Notes: generated from the letters alone by a model not told the origin. DNA of 64,000 nt from Amaurobius ferox (GCA_951213105.1 OX578152.1:72114680-72178679), one strand, 5' to 3'; positions 1 to 10,935 are shown, numbered from the stretch's first letter. Translations and numbers: made by a program.

Positions 1-130
1 GTGATGTCTAGATGCCTTATTATCACTAAATATGCCTATAAATTCATACTTTGATTTCCTATTTTTCCAATAATAATTTCCAATTATCACTATATAAATT
101 CATACTTTGATTTCCCGATTTCGTGATTTC
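1..130. repeat. Partial units of the 64-bp copia-derived repeat
   Basis: Two diverged units of the repeat that forms the array at 695-1072 occur here; both carry the run TAAATTCATACTTTGATTTC. The second unit ends in the 'tttcgtgatttc' sequence that is also found in the copia RNase H remnants downstream. No coding potential is visible. Confidence 0.6.
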
Positions 131-470
131 TACCAATAATAATTAAATAATAACGGATGAACCGAATTTGATGAAATTTTGTGGGTAGCCTGGAAATCGC
201 CCCACTTAAAATTTAGTCTATGGTTGGAGTTTCTACGACCGGTGATTCTCGATATATTAGTAAAAAACGAAACTTCTGTTTGTCTCATCATCACGGGAGA
301 ACGGCTAAACCGAATTTAATGAAGTTTTGTGGATAGCCTTGAAATAGTCTCCCATAAATTTGTCCAAGTTTCGAGTTTCTAAGACCAGGGATTGTCGAGA
401 TATTAAAGAGAAACGAAGCTTTTTCCTAGGAGTTCTACTCTCTAAATCCGTGGTTTACCCAAACAAATTA
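131..470 (-). repeat. Dispersed repeat family E, two-unit copy
   Basis: Two imperfect ~170-bp units each contain 'gaaccgaatttgatgaaattttg' -like sequence (split here by mismatches), a 'gatattagtaaa' or 'gatattaaagag' block and a cytosine-rich spacer. The whole stretch is the reverse complement of 37545-37910, where the repeat ends in a (GACA)n microsatellite. It is non-coding; the type of element is not known to me. Confidence 0.6.
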
Positions 471-694
471 CATTTTTATAATTTGAAATCACAGCAAATC
501 TTCCTTTGATTTATAATATTTTTAAACTTTATAAACAAATTATTGATTCCTCTATAGATGATGGATTAAGATATCAGAAGAATTTCTTTTACCAGGTACA
601 AAATTCAACTTAAACTCTCTAGATTTCAACTTTTTATACATAAAGTTTACATTTCGAAGTAAATGATGTGATTTATTTCTTTTAACTCTATATT

Positions 695-1072
695 CACATA
701 GTGATATACAGATGCTTTATTATCACTAAATATGTCTATAAATTCATACTTTGATTTCCCATTCTTCCAATAATAATTTCCAATTATTACTAAATATGTC
801 TATAAATTCATACTGTGATTTCCCATTCTTCCAATAATAATTTCCAATTATCACTAAATATGTCTATAAATTCATACTGTGATTTCCCATTCCTCCAATA
901 ATAATTTCCAATTATCACTAAATATGTCTCTAATTTCATATTTTGATTTCCCATTCTTCCAATAATAATTTCCAATTAACACTAAATATGTCTATAAATT
1001 CATACTTTGATTTCCCAATTTCGTGATTTCTTTCAATAATAATTTCCAATTAAATACTTTTACCAACTGCAC
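695..1072. repeat. 64-bp minisatellite derived from a copia RNase H fragment
   Basis: The landmark 'gatttccca' recurs at 753, 817, 881, 945 and 1009, an exact 64-bp period. The last unit runs directly into the copia RNase H remnant at 1010-1155, and unit sequence read on the minus strand resembles the 'WKLLL..WEIKV' part of that remnant. The array therefore looks like local amplification of a transposon fragment. Confidence 0.75.
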
Positions 1073-1155
1073 TAATAGATCTAGTTCTGTTTTACACGTT
1101 GACAATGCAGTTCGATCCTGCGCCTTGGAAATCAAACTAATTAAATTTTGTCCAA
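1010..1155 (-). pseudogene. Ty1/copia RNase H remnant
   Basis: The minus-strand sequence parallels 2107-2295 almost base for base. Both encode a version of the copia RNase H block that usually reads S-x-Q-x-x-x-A-x-S-S-x-x-A-E-x-x-A. It lies downstream, in minus-strand sense, of the RT remnant at 1266-2105, the order expected for a copia polyprotein. It is a fragment only and non-functional. Confidence 0.6.
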
Positions 1156-1265
1156 ATAGGAAAGCATGATCTGTTATTGACCTATGATTTCTTTTACCAC
1201 AGCTGCTACTTTTATCTATGTACCCTCACAGTTTCTCATTACTTTTACCGTTACTTATACACAAT

Positions 1266-2105
1266 TTAGTCCCTTACAATTATCGTCTGACGGTGTTTTA
1301 AAGAATGTCTCTCGAGTATTAGTTGAAATTTTATGCCGGGTCTTGCTTTTACAGCTAAGGACATTAAACGTCCAATAATTTCCTGATATTTCGTCTTGCT
1401 GCATTTCTTTGATACTTCAAAGTTCCCTTTGATCCTTCTAAATTCTCCAAGTCTACATTCACATCCACAGGTGTGTCTACTGCAGGTGTGTTTACAATAT
1501 TGCGTATTGAATCTTCTTAAAATTTTATGTACATATATTTTTTGCTTTACAATCACTTGATTATCTTCCAACTTATTTTCTATTTCTAAAAGATTATTTT
1601 GATTCTTAACTTTCCTTATCTTGAGTTCACTATTTAATTTCTCCATAATTTCATCTAATATATTTTGATCAGAAATTATGAAGTACATATCATCAGCATA
1701 AAGTGTTAATATGATTCCTGATTTTCTCTTTTCATTACTAACTACACATTTATCAGAGTAAATAAAAATAAATACAGATTTTATTACGTAAGCCAGCAAT
1801 GACTCGTGCCAAACTCTTCTAAACTACTTAACTCTATATATAGTTTGGTTTAATTTACAAACTAATTTTCTATTTCTTCTGTCCACTTCATGTCCTCTTG
1901 GTTGTTTGTTCCATGTAGACATTTTTATTTTACTTTCCATATAGGTATGCTGTTTTGACATAAAAATTATGTATCGCCTATGCTGTGTATGCCATTTAAT
2001 GCTCTCAAAATGTCAGATCTTATAACTAGTGAGAAAGTATATTCATAATCCTAACCATATTTTAAGAGTGTCCCACTGCCTCTTATCTCGCTTCATACTG
2101 TTAGG
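1266..2105 (-). pseudogene. Ty1/copia reverse transcriptase remnant
   Basis: RT domain of a Ty1/copia LTR retrotransposon, which copies element RNA into DNA in a cytoplasmic particle. Reading on the minus strand in shifting frames I see, in order: 'DYEYTFSLVIRSD' (family form DYxETFxPVxR), 'YVKTAYLYGK' (family DVKTAFLxG), 'VCKLNQTIYRVK' followed by a stop (family CKLxKSLYGLKQ), the catalytic 'LYADDM', and 'YQEIIGRLMSLAVKARPGI' (family YxxxIGxLxYLxxxTRPDI). The 1266-1799 part is a single open frame of 177 residues; upstream parts are broken by frameshifts and stops. No LTR or integrase could be recognised nearby. Confidence 0.85.
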
Positions 2106-2106
2106 T

Positions 2107-2295
2107 GCTTTCAATGATTAAAGCTCCATTTTCAATGCTTGTGTCCATTTGTACTTTGATTTCCCAATTTCGTGATTTCTTCCACAATAATAATTTCCAA
2201 ATAAACACTTTTACGAACGGCGCTAATGAATCTAGTTCTGCTTTACAAGTTGACGATGCAGTGCGGTCCTGCGTCCTGGAAATCGAACTAATTAA
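2107..2295 (-). pseudogene. Second Ty1/copia RNase H remnant
   Basis: On the minus strand one frame reads 'ISRTQDRTASSTCKAELDSL' followed by 'WKLLLWKKSRNWEIKVQMD' and 'NGALIIES'. This is a copia RNase H with the active-site region S-S-x-x-A-E-x-x-A partly intact (E present). It lies just upstream of the RT remnant, the wrong place for the same element, so a rearrangement or a second insertion is likely. Confidence 0.65.
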
Positions 2296-2585
2296 ATTTC
2301 AGTCTGGTAATATTTGTATTCCTTCATAATCTGTTTGGAATAGTAGGATATTACCGAACCTGCTAATTTAATTTATTGATGACCGAAGTTTGCTAGACTC
2401 CATTACTTACAAAATTCAATGCTCAGAACAATTTCCATTAAATACTCAAAACTATTCCTCTTAAATACTCAAAACTATTTCCATTAAACACTCAAAACTA
2501 TTTCCATCACTTGAACATCTAAGGTTGATTACTTTTTGACTTTGCTGAAAATGGTAAAAAAGAAATTGCACTGTTCTATTGTAAA

Positions 2586-2676
2586 GTGCCTTGTTGTCCC
2601 AGCCGGGAATCGAACCCTGGATCTCCGAACTGGCCAACCGACGCTCTACCGTTGAGCTACTGGGACGAAATTGCCA
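2586..2676 (-). repeat. tRNA-like repeat, copy 1
   Basis: On the minus strand a cloverleaf-like sequence starts GTCCCAGTAGCTCAACGG and ends CTGGGAC, so the acceptor arms pair perfectly over 7 bp. It has an A box (TAGCTCAACGG) and a B box (GGTTCGATTCC). The anticodon arm is poor: position 33 is G rather than T and the top pair is T-T. The triplet at the anticodon position would be GCC. I call it a tRNA-derived repeat, not a working tRNA gene. Confidence 0.7.
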
Positions 2677-3659
2677 GCTCTTATCGTCGAAGTGGACTTT
2701 GCATTCTCCACCTTATAATGTCAGATTTGTGGGCAATTGGCACTCTGACTGACCACCTCCTGCTATTTTTGCCCCAGGTTAACCTCCTGCTAGTACTCTT
2801 TTTATCCAGGATATATCCTGCGTGATCGTTATCCTTTCAATTTGAAATTGGCTCTCAATCTTCCAGAATTCACGGAATTCGTACAAGTCGTACAAGGGTC
2901 GATTTCAGACCTCCGACATATATCTCTGCAGCCCCCCCACCCCCCTAAAAAACCAATTTGGTTCTCCAAAGTTCGTTCAAATCCCTCTTCAGTAGATAAA
3001 ATTAAAAACTGTATACTTGTTGCCATGGAAATTTCTAATAATGTGACCTAAGCTTATATGTAGATTCTGCTCTCAATTTATGTTGATCAATGAATCCCTT
3101 TATTTCATTCTTATTAACTTATATGACCTTATTGTGTTCCTTCCATATTTTCTTAAAAAAAAAAAAAAAAATTATGTTAACTGTTCTTATTTTTTCGGTT
3201 CTTTCTTTTTCTTTTGACGCCTTTTATTTGTATTTTTTCTAATTTTTCTTTTCTAATTTTACTTTAAAAATTTTATTATTTTCTTTAATTTTAATCTATT
3301 TTTCATTATGTTATTATACCTCACTCTAATTTTTATTTTTAAATGATATTTTTATCTAGATTCACAATAACTCTTTTCCCATTTTAGAAAAATGGACGTA
3401 CTTGTCAAGTTCAAATATAATGTAAAATTGTCTGTTTAATCACAATGTTTTTCATCAATTGTTATCTTTTTAGATCTAAATAAATGTTCGTTTGGCTGGA
3501 TGGTAGATCTTGGGTGCCTCCTGAGTGCAGGAGGTATCCTTTCTCGGCCGTGTAGCTAGCTATTCTAAACCCACTATGTGAGTCGCACGGACTGAGTCTT
3601 CAGACCTCCGATATCTTTGCACTAACCTACAGGGTTGATTTGTTCGGGCGGCATTGCAA
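2677..3659. repeat. Body of the tRNA-like repeat plus unique insert
   Basis: 2677-2940 is repeat body matching 3746-4020, including the 'cctcctgctatttttgcc' block. 2945-3490 is an AT-rich insert with a C-run and an A17 run and no coding signal. 3490-3659 resumes the repeat. Nothing here looks like a gene. Confidence 0.5.
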
Positions 3660-3745
3660 AGTACCTTGCTGCTCCAGCCGGGAATCAAACCCTGTATCTC
3701 CGAGCTGACCAGCCGGCGCTCTACCGTTGAGTTACTGGGACAAAA
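3660..3745 (-). repeat. tRNA-like repeat, copy 2
   Basis: Second copy of the tRNA-like head on the minus strand. The A box is TAACTCAACGG and the B box is GGTTTGATTCC, both with one change from copy 1. The anticodon-position triplet would be GTC. The distance to copy 3 is about 410 bp, defining the unit length. Confidence 0.65.
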
Positions 3746-4069
3746 TTGCAAGCTCTTATCGTCGAAGTGAACTTTGCATTCTCCACCTTATAATGTCAGA
3801 TTGGCGGGCAACTGACAATCTGACTGACCACCTCCTGCTATTTTTGCCTCAGATTACCCTCCTGCTATTTTTTCCTGAAGTTAGCCGATTCTACTCTTTT
3901 TACCCAAGTTAGTATCCTGTGTGGTCGATATCCTCTCAATTCGAAATTGGAGCTCAATCTTCCAGAATCCACGGAATTCGTACTATACGTACAAGGGTCG
4001 CTTTCAGACCTCCGACGTATTTGCACTAACCAACAGGGTTGATTTCTTCGAGAGGCATTGCAAAGTACC

Positions 4070-4150
4070 TTGCTGCCCTAAACGGGAATCGAACCCTGTA
4101 CCTCCGAATTGGTCAGCCGACTCTCTAACGTTGAGCTATTGGAACGAAAT
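4070..4150 (-). repeat. tRNA-like repeat, copy 3
   Basis: Third tRNA-like head, more decayed, with a T insertion in the D-arm region. The B box (GGTTCGATTCC) is intact. The anticodon-position triplet differs again (ACC). Downstream body sequence matches copies 1 and 2, showing a head-to-tail tandem arrangement. Confidence 0.6.
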
Positions 4151-4199
4151 TGCAAGCTCTTACCGTTGAAGTGGACTCTGCACTACATTTCCAGCAGGA

Positions 4200-5424
4200 A
4201 TAGTGATCACTATTTTAAAATTATTACTTTTAGTATTATTATTATTGTAATTCACTTTTGTAAAAATAATACAGAACATCGGATCTCGTATACCTTTTAC
4301 CACCACTCATTCTACCACTTTTTCAGTAGGAGTTTCTAAGTTTTTTCTGCAATGGAAATATAGGATTAAACACATTATTATTTTTTATTTATGTAATAGC
4401 TAAATATACGTTTATGAATTTGCTAATAATTTTCAGACGTAAAACATTTTTAATTTTAAAGAATTACTTTAAAAGATATGACGTGCGGTTTCAGAATATT
4501 AACCACGCCCAGTAAATTTCTTGTAAAACTGAATTAAAAAAAATTAAAATAAACGTTATGGTATTTTAAAATAGTGCCACGGAAATGAAAGCTAATATTT
4601 CTTTTTTCAAGTCATGTTCCCATATTAACAACGCTCACTGCATTTCAGTGAAATGTGCAATTTCAGAAAAATGCAGATATTCATTTATTTCTGGGCAGAA
4701 ATGCGTGTTTTCTTCCTCTTTTAGAGAGATAGTGTTCAACTCTTTAAAAGTAAAATGTGATTTTCTTATACTGTTAGATATAATTTTTAGAATAAAATAA
4801 CTTACTGATTTCACAAAAAAAATTGTGTGGAATATGGAAAGTGAACTTCAGCAGGGTTGAAGGTCGCTTTCCACTAAAAATTTTTTTCAAGATATTAATC
4901 ATGTATGTTAAATTTCAGAAACTTTTTTACTCACGCAGTTCTTCTCAACAAGCCAGGGAGCGATTTTTTTAAATCAGTGTATTTTTTAATTTACTTATTA
5001 TTAATGTGCAACTTTGAGCAATCATCTTACCAATTGTTTCACAGCGATTGAAAAATTATTGCAGTGTTTCAATCTTGACATTATTGTAATGTCTGCTGAA
5101 CGCTTTTTAAATACATTTTGATCGGTGTCTGTAGCACATTTTTAAAATTCTGTAAGGAATTAATAAGGAATTCTTTCTTTTCTATAAAAACAAGCAAAAT
5201 TGTTTCTCTTACTAAATATTAATTTGGTGTCATATGGCGATTTTTAAGAATATTTTAAAGATCGAAGAAAAGAATGTCAAATCCTCAACTTTGCAGGGCA
5301 ACAACTGTCTCTTTCTTCTGGATGCGAAGCTTGAAACCAGCTTGTATGCATGTACTATCTTTCAACATATTCTGCACTTGTACACTTCTCCTCATACTTT
5401 ATGTACTCCTTATAACTATGTAAA
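4200..5424. other. AT-rich sequence with no recognised feature
   Basis: No protein similarity, tandem repeat or inverted repeat was recognised. Open frames here are shorter than 85 codons and of low-complexity composition. Confidence 0.5.
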
Positions 5425-6211
5425 CAAGAGAGATAAATCATGCATAAATCATTGATCATGAAACACTTTCCAATTGAAATGCAATTTTATTTAAACATTT
5501 CTGAAATGTGATATATTCAGCGCTGATATTTTTTAAAATTATCATAGTAATACAGTAATTTATTATTCTTGAAAACTTAAAACTTCATCGAAAAAGACAA
5601 TGCACAAAATTAACTAGCAAATTACATCATCGAAATATAAATCGTTTGCCTTTCTGTGTAAAATCAATGAATATTTCATATATCATCACATATCATTTAT
5701 ATTCCAGGCTCCAAAGCTAAATAATTTTGCGTGAAAACTGTTTAGCAAATCTTATGCAACTCACTTTACAATTGCTTGATTTGTTCACATTCTGCTTGCT
5801 ATAGTATAGTATTAAAATTAGGATTTGCTGTGGGAATAATCAAAGTTGAGTGATCATTTAAAATCAAAAATATTGCTATTGGCGCAGAATTTAGATACAC
5901 ATATAATACGCAAAAACTAAAGCGGTTTTATGACGGATGCAACACTAAATATAAATTTAAATAATCTTTAAACATCTACAAAAATACAGCGAAAAAAAAA
6001 ATGAAAGCCATATTTATTTTGCAATGAGTCACGTGATCTCTGCATATATCATGAATGTAATTATCGTTTCAATTTTTATTTAGAAAACTACCCAACATAT
6101 TTTGCTGAAATTATTTTTACACATTTTAATTGACGATTTGAATATTTTCTAAAATTTTTGCAGCAGTTTGTGAATTTTAACCTCGCTTAAAAATTGTTTG
6201 AAAAATTAAGT
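5425..6211 (-). repeat. Family C element, copy C4, first part
   Basis: Reverse-orientation copy of the element at 26887-28175. The conserved 'cattgatcatgaaacacttt' end is followed by the expected body, including the 'gagtcacgtgatctc' block. The element is interrupted at 6212 by a LINE insertion and resumes at 7855. It is non-coding and more diverged than copies C1 and C2. Confidence 0.75.
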
Positions 6212-6226
6212 CCTAAAGAGTTCAGT
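6212..6226. repeat. Target-site duplication, left copy (LINE 1)
   Basis: The 15-mer CCTAAAGAGTTCAGT is repeated exactly at 7840-7854. It brackets the LINE, and removing the LINE plus one copy restores a continuous family C sequence. Confidence 0.85.
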
Positions 6227-7839
6227 TCAGAAACTGCGAAATAAATGTGAGAAAGCTCTTAACATCTTAAAAGTCCTCTCAAATACCAAATGGGGTGCAG
6301 ATCTTACTTCCATGCTTCGCATCTACAGAGCTGTTATTCGGTCAAAACTAGATTATGGTTGTTCTGTGTATGGATCAGCACGAACATCAGTGCTATAAAA
6401 GCTTGATCCAATTCACCATAAGGCATTACGTATATGCTCAGGAGCCTTTAGGACATCTCCTGTTCAAAGCTTATATGCTGTCTCTAATGAGCCATGTTTA
6501 CAATTAAGGCGTGAACAGCTGGCACTGAATTATTATTTCCATATCATGTTCTTACATAACCATCCGTTACAACGTTCATTCCTTGATGATCATTATGATC
6601 GACTGTATGACCACAGACCTTCATGCATTCCTACTTTTGGCAAGCGGATACGCAATATAGTAGAAGCTACCCCTTTAGTAGAGCTTTATGTTCGAAAAAC
6701 AAAGTTTTTTGAAACACCTCCATGGTATGTTAACAATTTCGCCTTTCTCAACACTTTTTGTAATTTTACGAAGACTAACACCACTCCGGCTATTTATGTG
6801 CAATTGTTTGCAGAACATAGGAATCTGTATGAGTTTACTGTTTTTACAGATGGTTCCAAAGCAGGAGATTACGTTGGTCTAGCTTGTATTTGCAACAATA
6901 CTATAAAGTCTTATAAACTACATGCATCTTGCTCTATTTTTACAGCTGAGATTATGGCTATTTACCAGTCCCTAATCGTCATCTCTTATCAAAAGTCCAA
7001 AAAGCACATTATATATACTGACTCATTGAGTTCATTACAGCTTTTATATCATCGAAAAGAGCTATGAATTACCACATTGCCTCTGATATCCTTAAATATG
7101 AGCATTGTCTGAAGGGGCAAGGATACCATACTAAATTCTGTTGCGCCCCAGGACATGTTGGCATCAAAGGAAATGATTTAGCAGACATTGCGGCCAAATC
7201 AGCTACTCAAACTTTGAATCTGACTATCCCTTTAACTGACATCAAACAATTTGTTCTAAAAAATATTCATGACAAATGGCAGTATTTCTGGAATCCGCAA
7301 GGTGATAATAAGTTGCACGAAATAAAGCCCTTAGTGCAAAAATGGACTAGTTTCCAATGTAGGAAACTGGATGTAATTTTAACTCGTTTGTGCATTGGTC
7401 ACACTCGTTTTACTCACAGGCATTTACTTTCAGGTGAAATTGAACCCCCTTTGTAATGTTTGTCAAACGGCAGCGAGTGTAAAACATATTCTAATTACTT
7501 GTGCTAAATATAAACAGTTTCGTTTTAAACATTTTAAAGCGTATACTATAACTTTGACGGAATTGATTGGAGAAAATCCTCATTCAGGGATTTTTCCATT
7601 CTTATTAGACATCGCTTTTTACCATCATATTTAAATTCACTTCCTATCACCTTTTAAAATTATTTCATCTTGTTTCCATCATTATCCCTCTTGCATTGTC
7701 TTGTTTTAGTTAAAAAGGTGTATCACCTTTTTAGATTATACACTTGATTTATTCTTTACATTTATCTGTATTTTAGTACCATATGTCTGGTGCAGCATAT
7801 CCTCTTTGGATCTTGTGCCAAAAATCGTTAATCAACCAA
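6227..7839 (+). mobile_element. 5'-truncated RNase H-bearing LINE
   Basis: C-terminal part of a non-LTR retrotransposon ORF2, which reverse-transcribes its own RNA at a nicked target. In order: the RT thumb region ('LYRAVIRSKLDYGC'-like, here IYRAVIRSKLDYGC; 'ALRICSGAFRTSP'), with one in-frame stop near 6397; an RNase H domain with 'FTDGSK' (first Asp), 'TAEIMAIYQSL' (Glu), 'YTDSLSSLQLL' (Asp) and 'CAPGHVGIKGNDLADIAAK'; and a zinc knuckle C-x2-C-x7-H-x4-C near 7455-7510. Two frameshifts, near 7060 and 7450, break the frame. The RNase H plus knuckle order fits the I/R1/LOA assemblage. The 3' tail is 'aatcaacc', not poly(A). It is dead but clearly bounded by a TSD. Confidence 0.9.
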
Positions 7840-7854
7840 CCTAAAGAGTTCAGT
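7840..7854. repeat. Target-site duplication, right copy (LINE 1)
   Basis: Identical to 6212-6226 (CCTAAAGAGTTCAGT). Confidence 0.85.
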
Positions 7855-8030
7855 GTATTTCATTTTTTCAACCAGGGTTAAATCCGAAACAAATTGGCTG
7901 ACATTATTCATTTTCATTTCCAGACATCCCACAGGCCGTCTTAAGAACATAGTAAAATTTAGTTTCGATAAAGTCATTTTTACAAACGACAGTTATCGTG
8001 CGAACGGACAGACAGACAGAAATATATATC
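7855..8030 (-). repeat. Family C element, copy C4, second part
   Basis: Resumes family C exactly where 6211 stopped: 'gtatttcattttttcaacc', then the block around 'gcgaacggacagacagacag' that marks the microsatellite end of the element. It is non-coding. Confidence 0.75.
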
Positions 8031-8524
8031 TCACAGTTGATTCCAAAAGTGATAACTTTATAATATCGCCCCAGAGCAAGCGATTGCAAAAAATTAAAAG
8101 TGAAATCTTTTATTTACTGTTCATTTAAACCAGTAATATTTTAAAGGTATATTTTATATAAGAAATATTTTTAAACTGGATTTGCATTTGTTTTCCATTC
8201 CGGATTATCTATCTGGCAAACTGCACTTAATCAAGCCACAGTTAATTGAAATACGTAGAATAAATATTATCAGACCGTTTCTCCGACTTTAGCTACATCA
8301 GAAGGAGTGCTCGAAATTTACGGTATTAATTCATTGCTTTAGCCTTTACGCGACAATTTTGTCTAATGATTATTTCTGTATCTGTGTTTCATTTGACATT
8401 CGTTTTGCATCATAATTAATGTTTTTGCTCTGAAATGATTTTGTCATTTCAAATTTCAATGTCTGGGATGTCTATTGCTGGGGGGGGGGGGGGAAGGAAC
8501 TTTGCCAATATATTTTTAAAGAAG
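8031..8524. other. AT-rich sequence with a G16 run
   Basis: Apart from a poly-G tract near 8479-8494 I see no feature. Confidence 0.4.
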
Positions 8525-9215
8525 CCTTTTTTTGAAAAATATATGTCTCAGGGCCTTATATAGATAGAGGTTAGATAATAAATGATATGGATTCAGTATC
8601 AGATTCTGGAGGATAAAAAGGGTTCGTTAAGGATGTTCACATCCGGTTAAAAATTTTCAATTTACTTGCTATTTCTCAAGATAGGGCTATTGATAGAGCT
8701 TAGACGATGACTGATATGAATTTAGTATCAAAATCCAGAGGAGGTAAAGATGTTGGTTAAAATTTTCCACTTGCAATTAAAATTTTTTTCCTAAAGCATC
8801 TATTTTTCAGAACGAGCTATGAATATAACTTAGATGATTACTTATATGTATTTAGAATGAAACTCCTGAGGGAGTGGGAGAGTTCACCAATGATTTCCAC
8901 TTACTGTTCACAAGTGTTTCTTATGACATATATTACTAAAGATTGGTTATATACAGAGTTTTTATGAAGAGTAATACGGATTTAGCATCAAATTCGAGAG
9001 ACTCTTAGAGCATTGCCTAGGGATTTCCACTTCTGATTTACTCACTTCTGGCTCAAAATTTTGACTTGAAACATCTATTTATCAGGATTGGCTGTAGATG
9101 GAGTTTAGATGATGATTGATATGGATTCAGCATCGAAATACGGAGGGGGTAAAGGGGGTACCCTAATTATTTCCACCCAGATTCTAGAACCTTCGCTATA
9201 CTTGATAAGTGCGGA
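8525..9215. repeat. ~130-bp tandem repeat array, left end of window
   Basis: About five diverged units. The landmark 'agagcttagacgatgactgatatg' or its variants begins near 8564, 8695, 8823, 8951 and 9097. Units also share 'ttgaaacatctattt' and 'atttccactt'. The same family forms the array at 63040-63480. Confidence 0.7.
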
Positions 9216-9505
9216 AAAACTAAAATTAGAAGTTGAACTTGAACTGAAAACATGGAATCAAAATCACATACCATGGGAGCATCATAAAAAGTGATTATAA
9301 AATGCTGTTCACGGATAGCTATGATACATACTTCAGTTTATTCTTCACTCCATGACCCCCTCATTTCATTTCTTCCCATTATGTGGCAAACGCCGGTTCA
9401 TAGCGTTCTTGCATTATCCTATCTTACTTTCTCTCAAACAGATTATTTATTTACAAGTTATTTAGAAATATTATATTAAATATATATTCCAGGTATTTAG
9501 TATAT

Positions 9506-10171
9506 CAAAGTACTTGGGTTTCTTCCTGTGCTGATTCCCCACCTCTTACTCCTGCGCAGATGATGTAAGCTAAGTTCAGAGGAGCATTATTGGGCATTTT
9601 CCACTGCAGCGTAGATCAAAGTACTTGGGTTTCTTCCTGTGCTGATTCCCCACCTCTTACTTCTGCTCAGATGATGTAAGCTAAGTACAGAGGTGCATGA
9701 TTGGGCATTTTCCACTGCAGCGTAGATCAAAGTACTTGGGCTTTTTCCTGTGCTGATTCACCACCTCTTACTCCTGCGCAGATGATGTAAGCTAAGTACA
9801 GAGGTGCATGATTGGGCATTTTCCACTGCAGCGTAGATCAAAGTACTTGTGCTTCTTCCTGTGCTGATTCCCCATCTCTTACTCCTGCGCAGATGATGTA
9901 AGCTAAGTACAGAGGTGCATGATTGAGCATTTTCCACTGCAGCGTAGATCAAAGTACTTGGGCTTCTTCCTGTGCTGATTCCCCACCTCTTACTCCTGCG
10001 CAGATGATGTAAGCTAAGTACAGAGGTGCATGATTGGGCATTTTCCACTGCAGCGTAGATCAAAGTACTTGTGCTTCTTCCTGTGCTGATTCCCCATCTC
10101 TTACTCCTGCGCAGATGATGTAAGCTAAGTACGGAGGTGCATGATTGGACATTCTCCACTGCAGCGTAGTC
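9506..10171. repeat. 111-bp satellite, six units
   Basis: The landmark 'caaagtacttg' starts at 9506, 9617, 9728, 9839, 9950 and 10061, a period of exactly 111 bp. Units are highly similar (few substitutions), implying recent amplification. Because 111 is divisible by 3, a frame stays open on the minus strand with a 37-residue repeat. I see no start, homology or codon evidence that it is translated. Confidence 0.9.
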
Positions 10172-10201
10172 CATACCCTCAATAAGTAGAAAACATTTTA
10201 T

Positions 10202-10487
10202 GCGAAGGATAAGGAAAACCTTAGCAACGTACTTAAGCTCAAATAAGATAATAAAGCAGCACACAGCTGTTTCGAGGATAGGCTGGATCCTCTTCGTTAG
10301 TGTAAGAGAACCAACAAACTCGAAGTCAAAGAGACGAAATGGTTCATTTCGTCTTTTTGACTTCGGGTTTGTTGGTTTCCTTGCAATGATGAAAGGAATC
10401 CAGCGTATTCTTAAAGTAGCTATATGCTGCATTATTATTTTATTTGTGCTTAAATACTTTGTTCAAGTCTTCCTTATCGCACCCTCG
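10202..10487. mobile_element. Foldback (inverted-repeat) element
   Basis: The halves 10202-10345 and 10346-10487 are imperfect reverse complements. Outer ends are 'gcgaaggataaggaaaa' and 'cttccttatcgcac'; the centre is 'gacgaaatggttcatttcgtc', with arms 'aaccaacaaactcgaagtc' and 'gacttcgggtttgttggtt'. The arms differ at many sites, so it is old. No TSD was recognised. It lies directly next to the 111-bp satellite. Confidence 0.8.
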
Positions 10488-10520
10488 TCAGGAGGTTTAC
10501 CATTCTAGATTTTAAATCCA

Positions 10521-10935
10521 ACAGAATGAGTGCGAAAAGAAGACAAGTTCTTCTTGATATAAAAGAAAAATTGACGAACATAAAACATTCAAGGAAAGGA
10601 GAAACTGCTGCTTTTTGTCAAAGAGTGTGGCATAGTACAAAATACGGTAAAGGATTTCAGGAGAGATTATAAAAAATCGCAAGTAATACAAGCAAGTTAA
10701 AAACTCCAGATGGACGTATAAAAAGCAAAAACTATATGCAGAGGGTAAAAAAATGGACCATGCTGTGCCCTAATAGTTCATGGAAGAACGAAATCAAGTA
10801 TTTCTTGATTTTGGATCCATGATCTGCGAACAAGTTGTTGAAATAAGTAGGAAACCATCAAGGATGTTCATCAAGTTCACTATCAAGGATGGTTTACATA
10901 TCCATCAAACTAACTCTGCGACTGTTCACTCGATT
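10521..10935 (+). pseudogene. pogo/Tigger-type transposase N-terminal remnant
   Basis: Starts 'MSAKRRQVLLDIKEKL', matching the opening of Tigger/CENP-B-like transposases (MxxKRK..LTIEEKL), the N-terminal DNA-binding helix-turn-helix. After frameshifts it continues 'NTVKDFRRDYKKSQ' (family GKSTVSDIxKxK) and 'FMEERNQVFLDFGSMICEQ', which resembles the second CENP-B-like domain (L..WF.Q.R..G.PISG..I.EKA). The catalytic DDE domain is not seen, and several stops are present. Identification rests on scattered motifs. Confidence 0.55.

Noticed and set aside
2586..2676. Functional tRNA-Gly(GCC) gene
   Set aside because: The anticodon arm lacks U33 and has a mismatched top pair, and the sequence is one unit of a tandem repeat with other triplets.
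9758..10432. 224-codon minus-strand frame with a 37-residue repeat
   Set aside because: It arises because the satellite period (111 bp) is divisible by 3 and then runs into the foldback element; no start context or homology.
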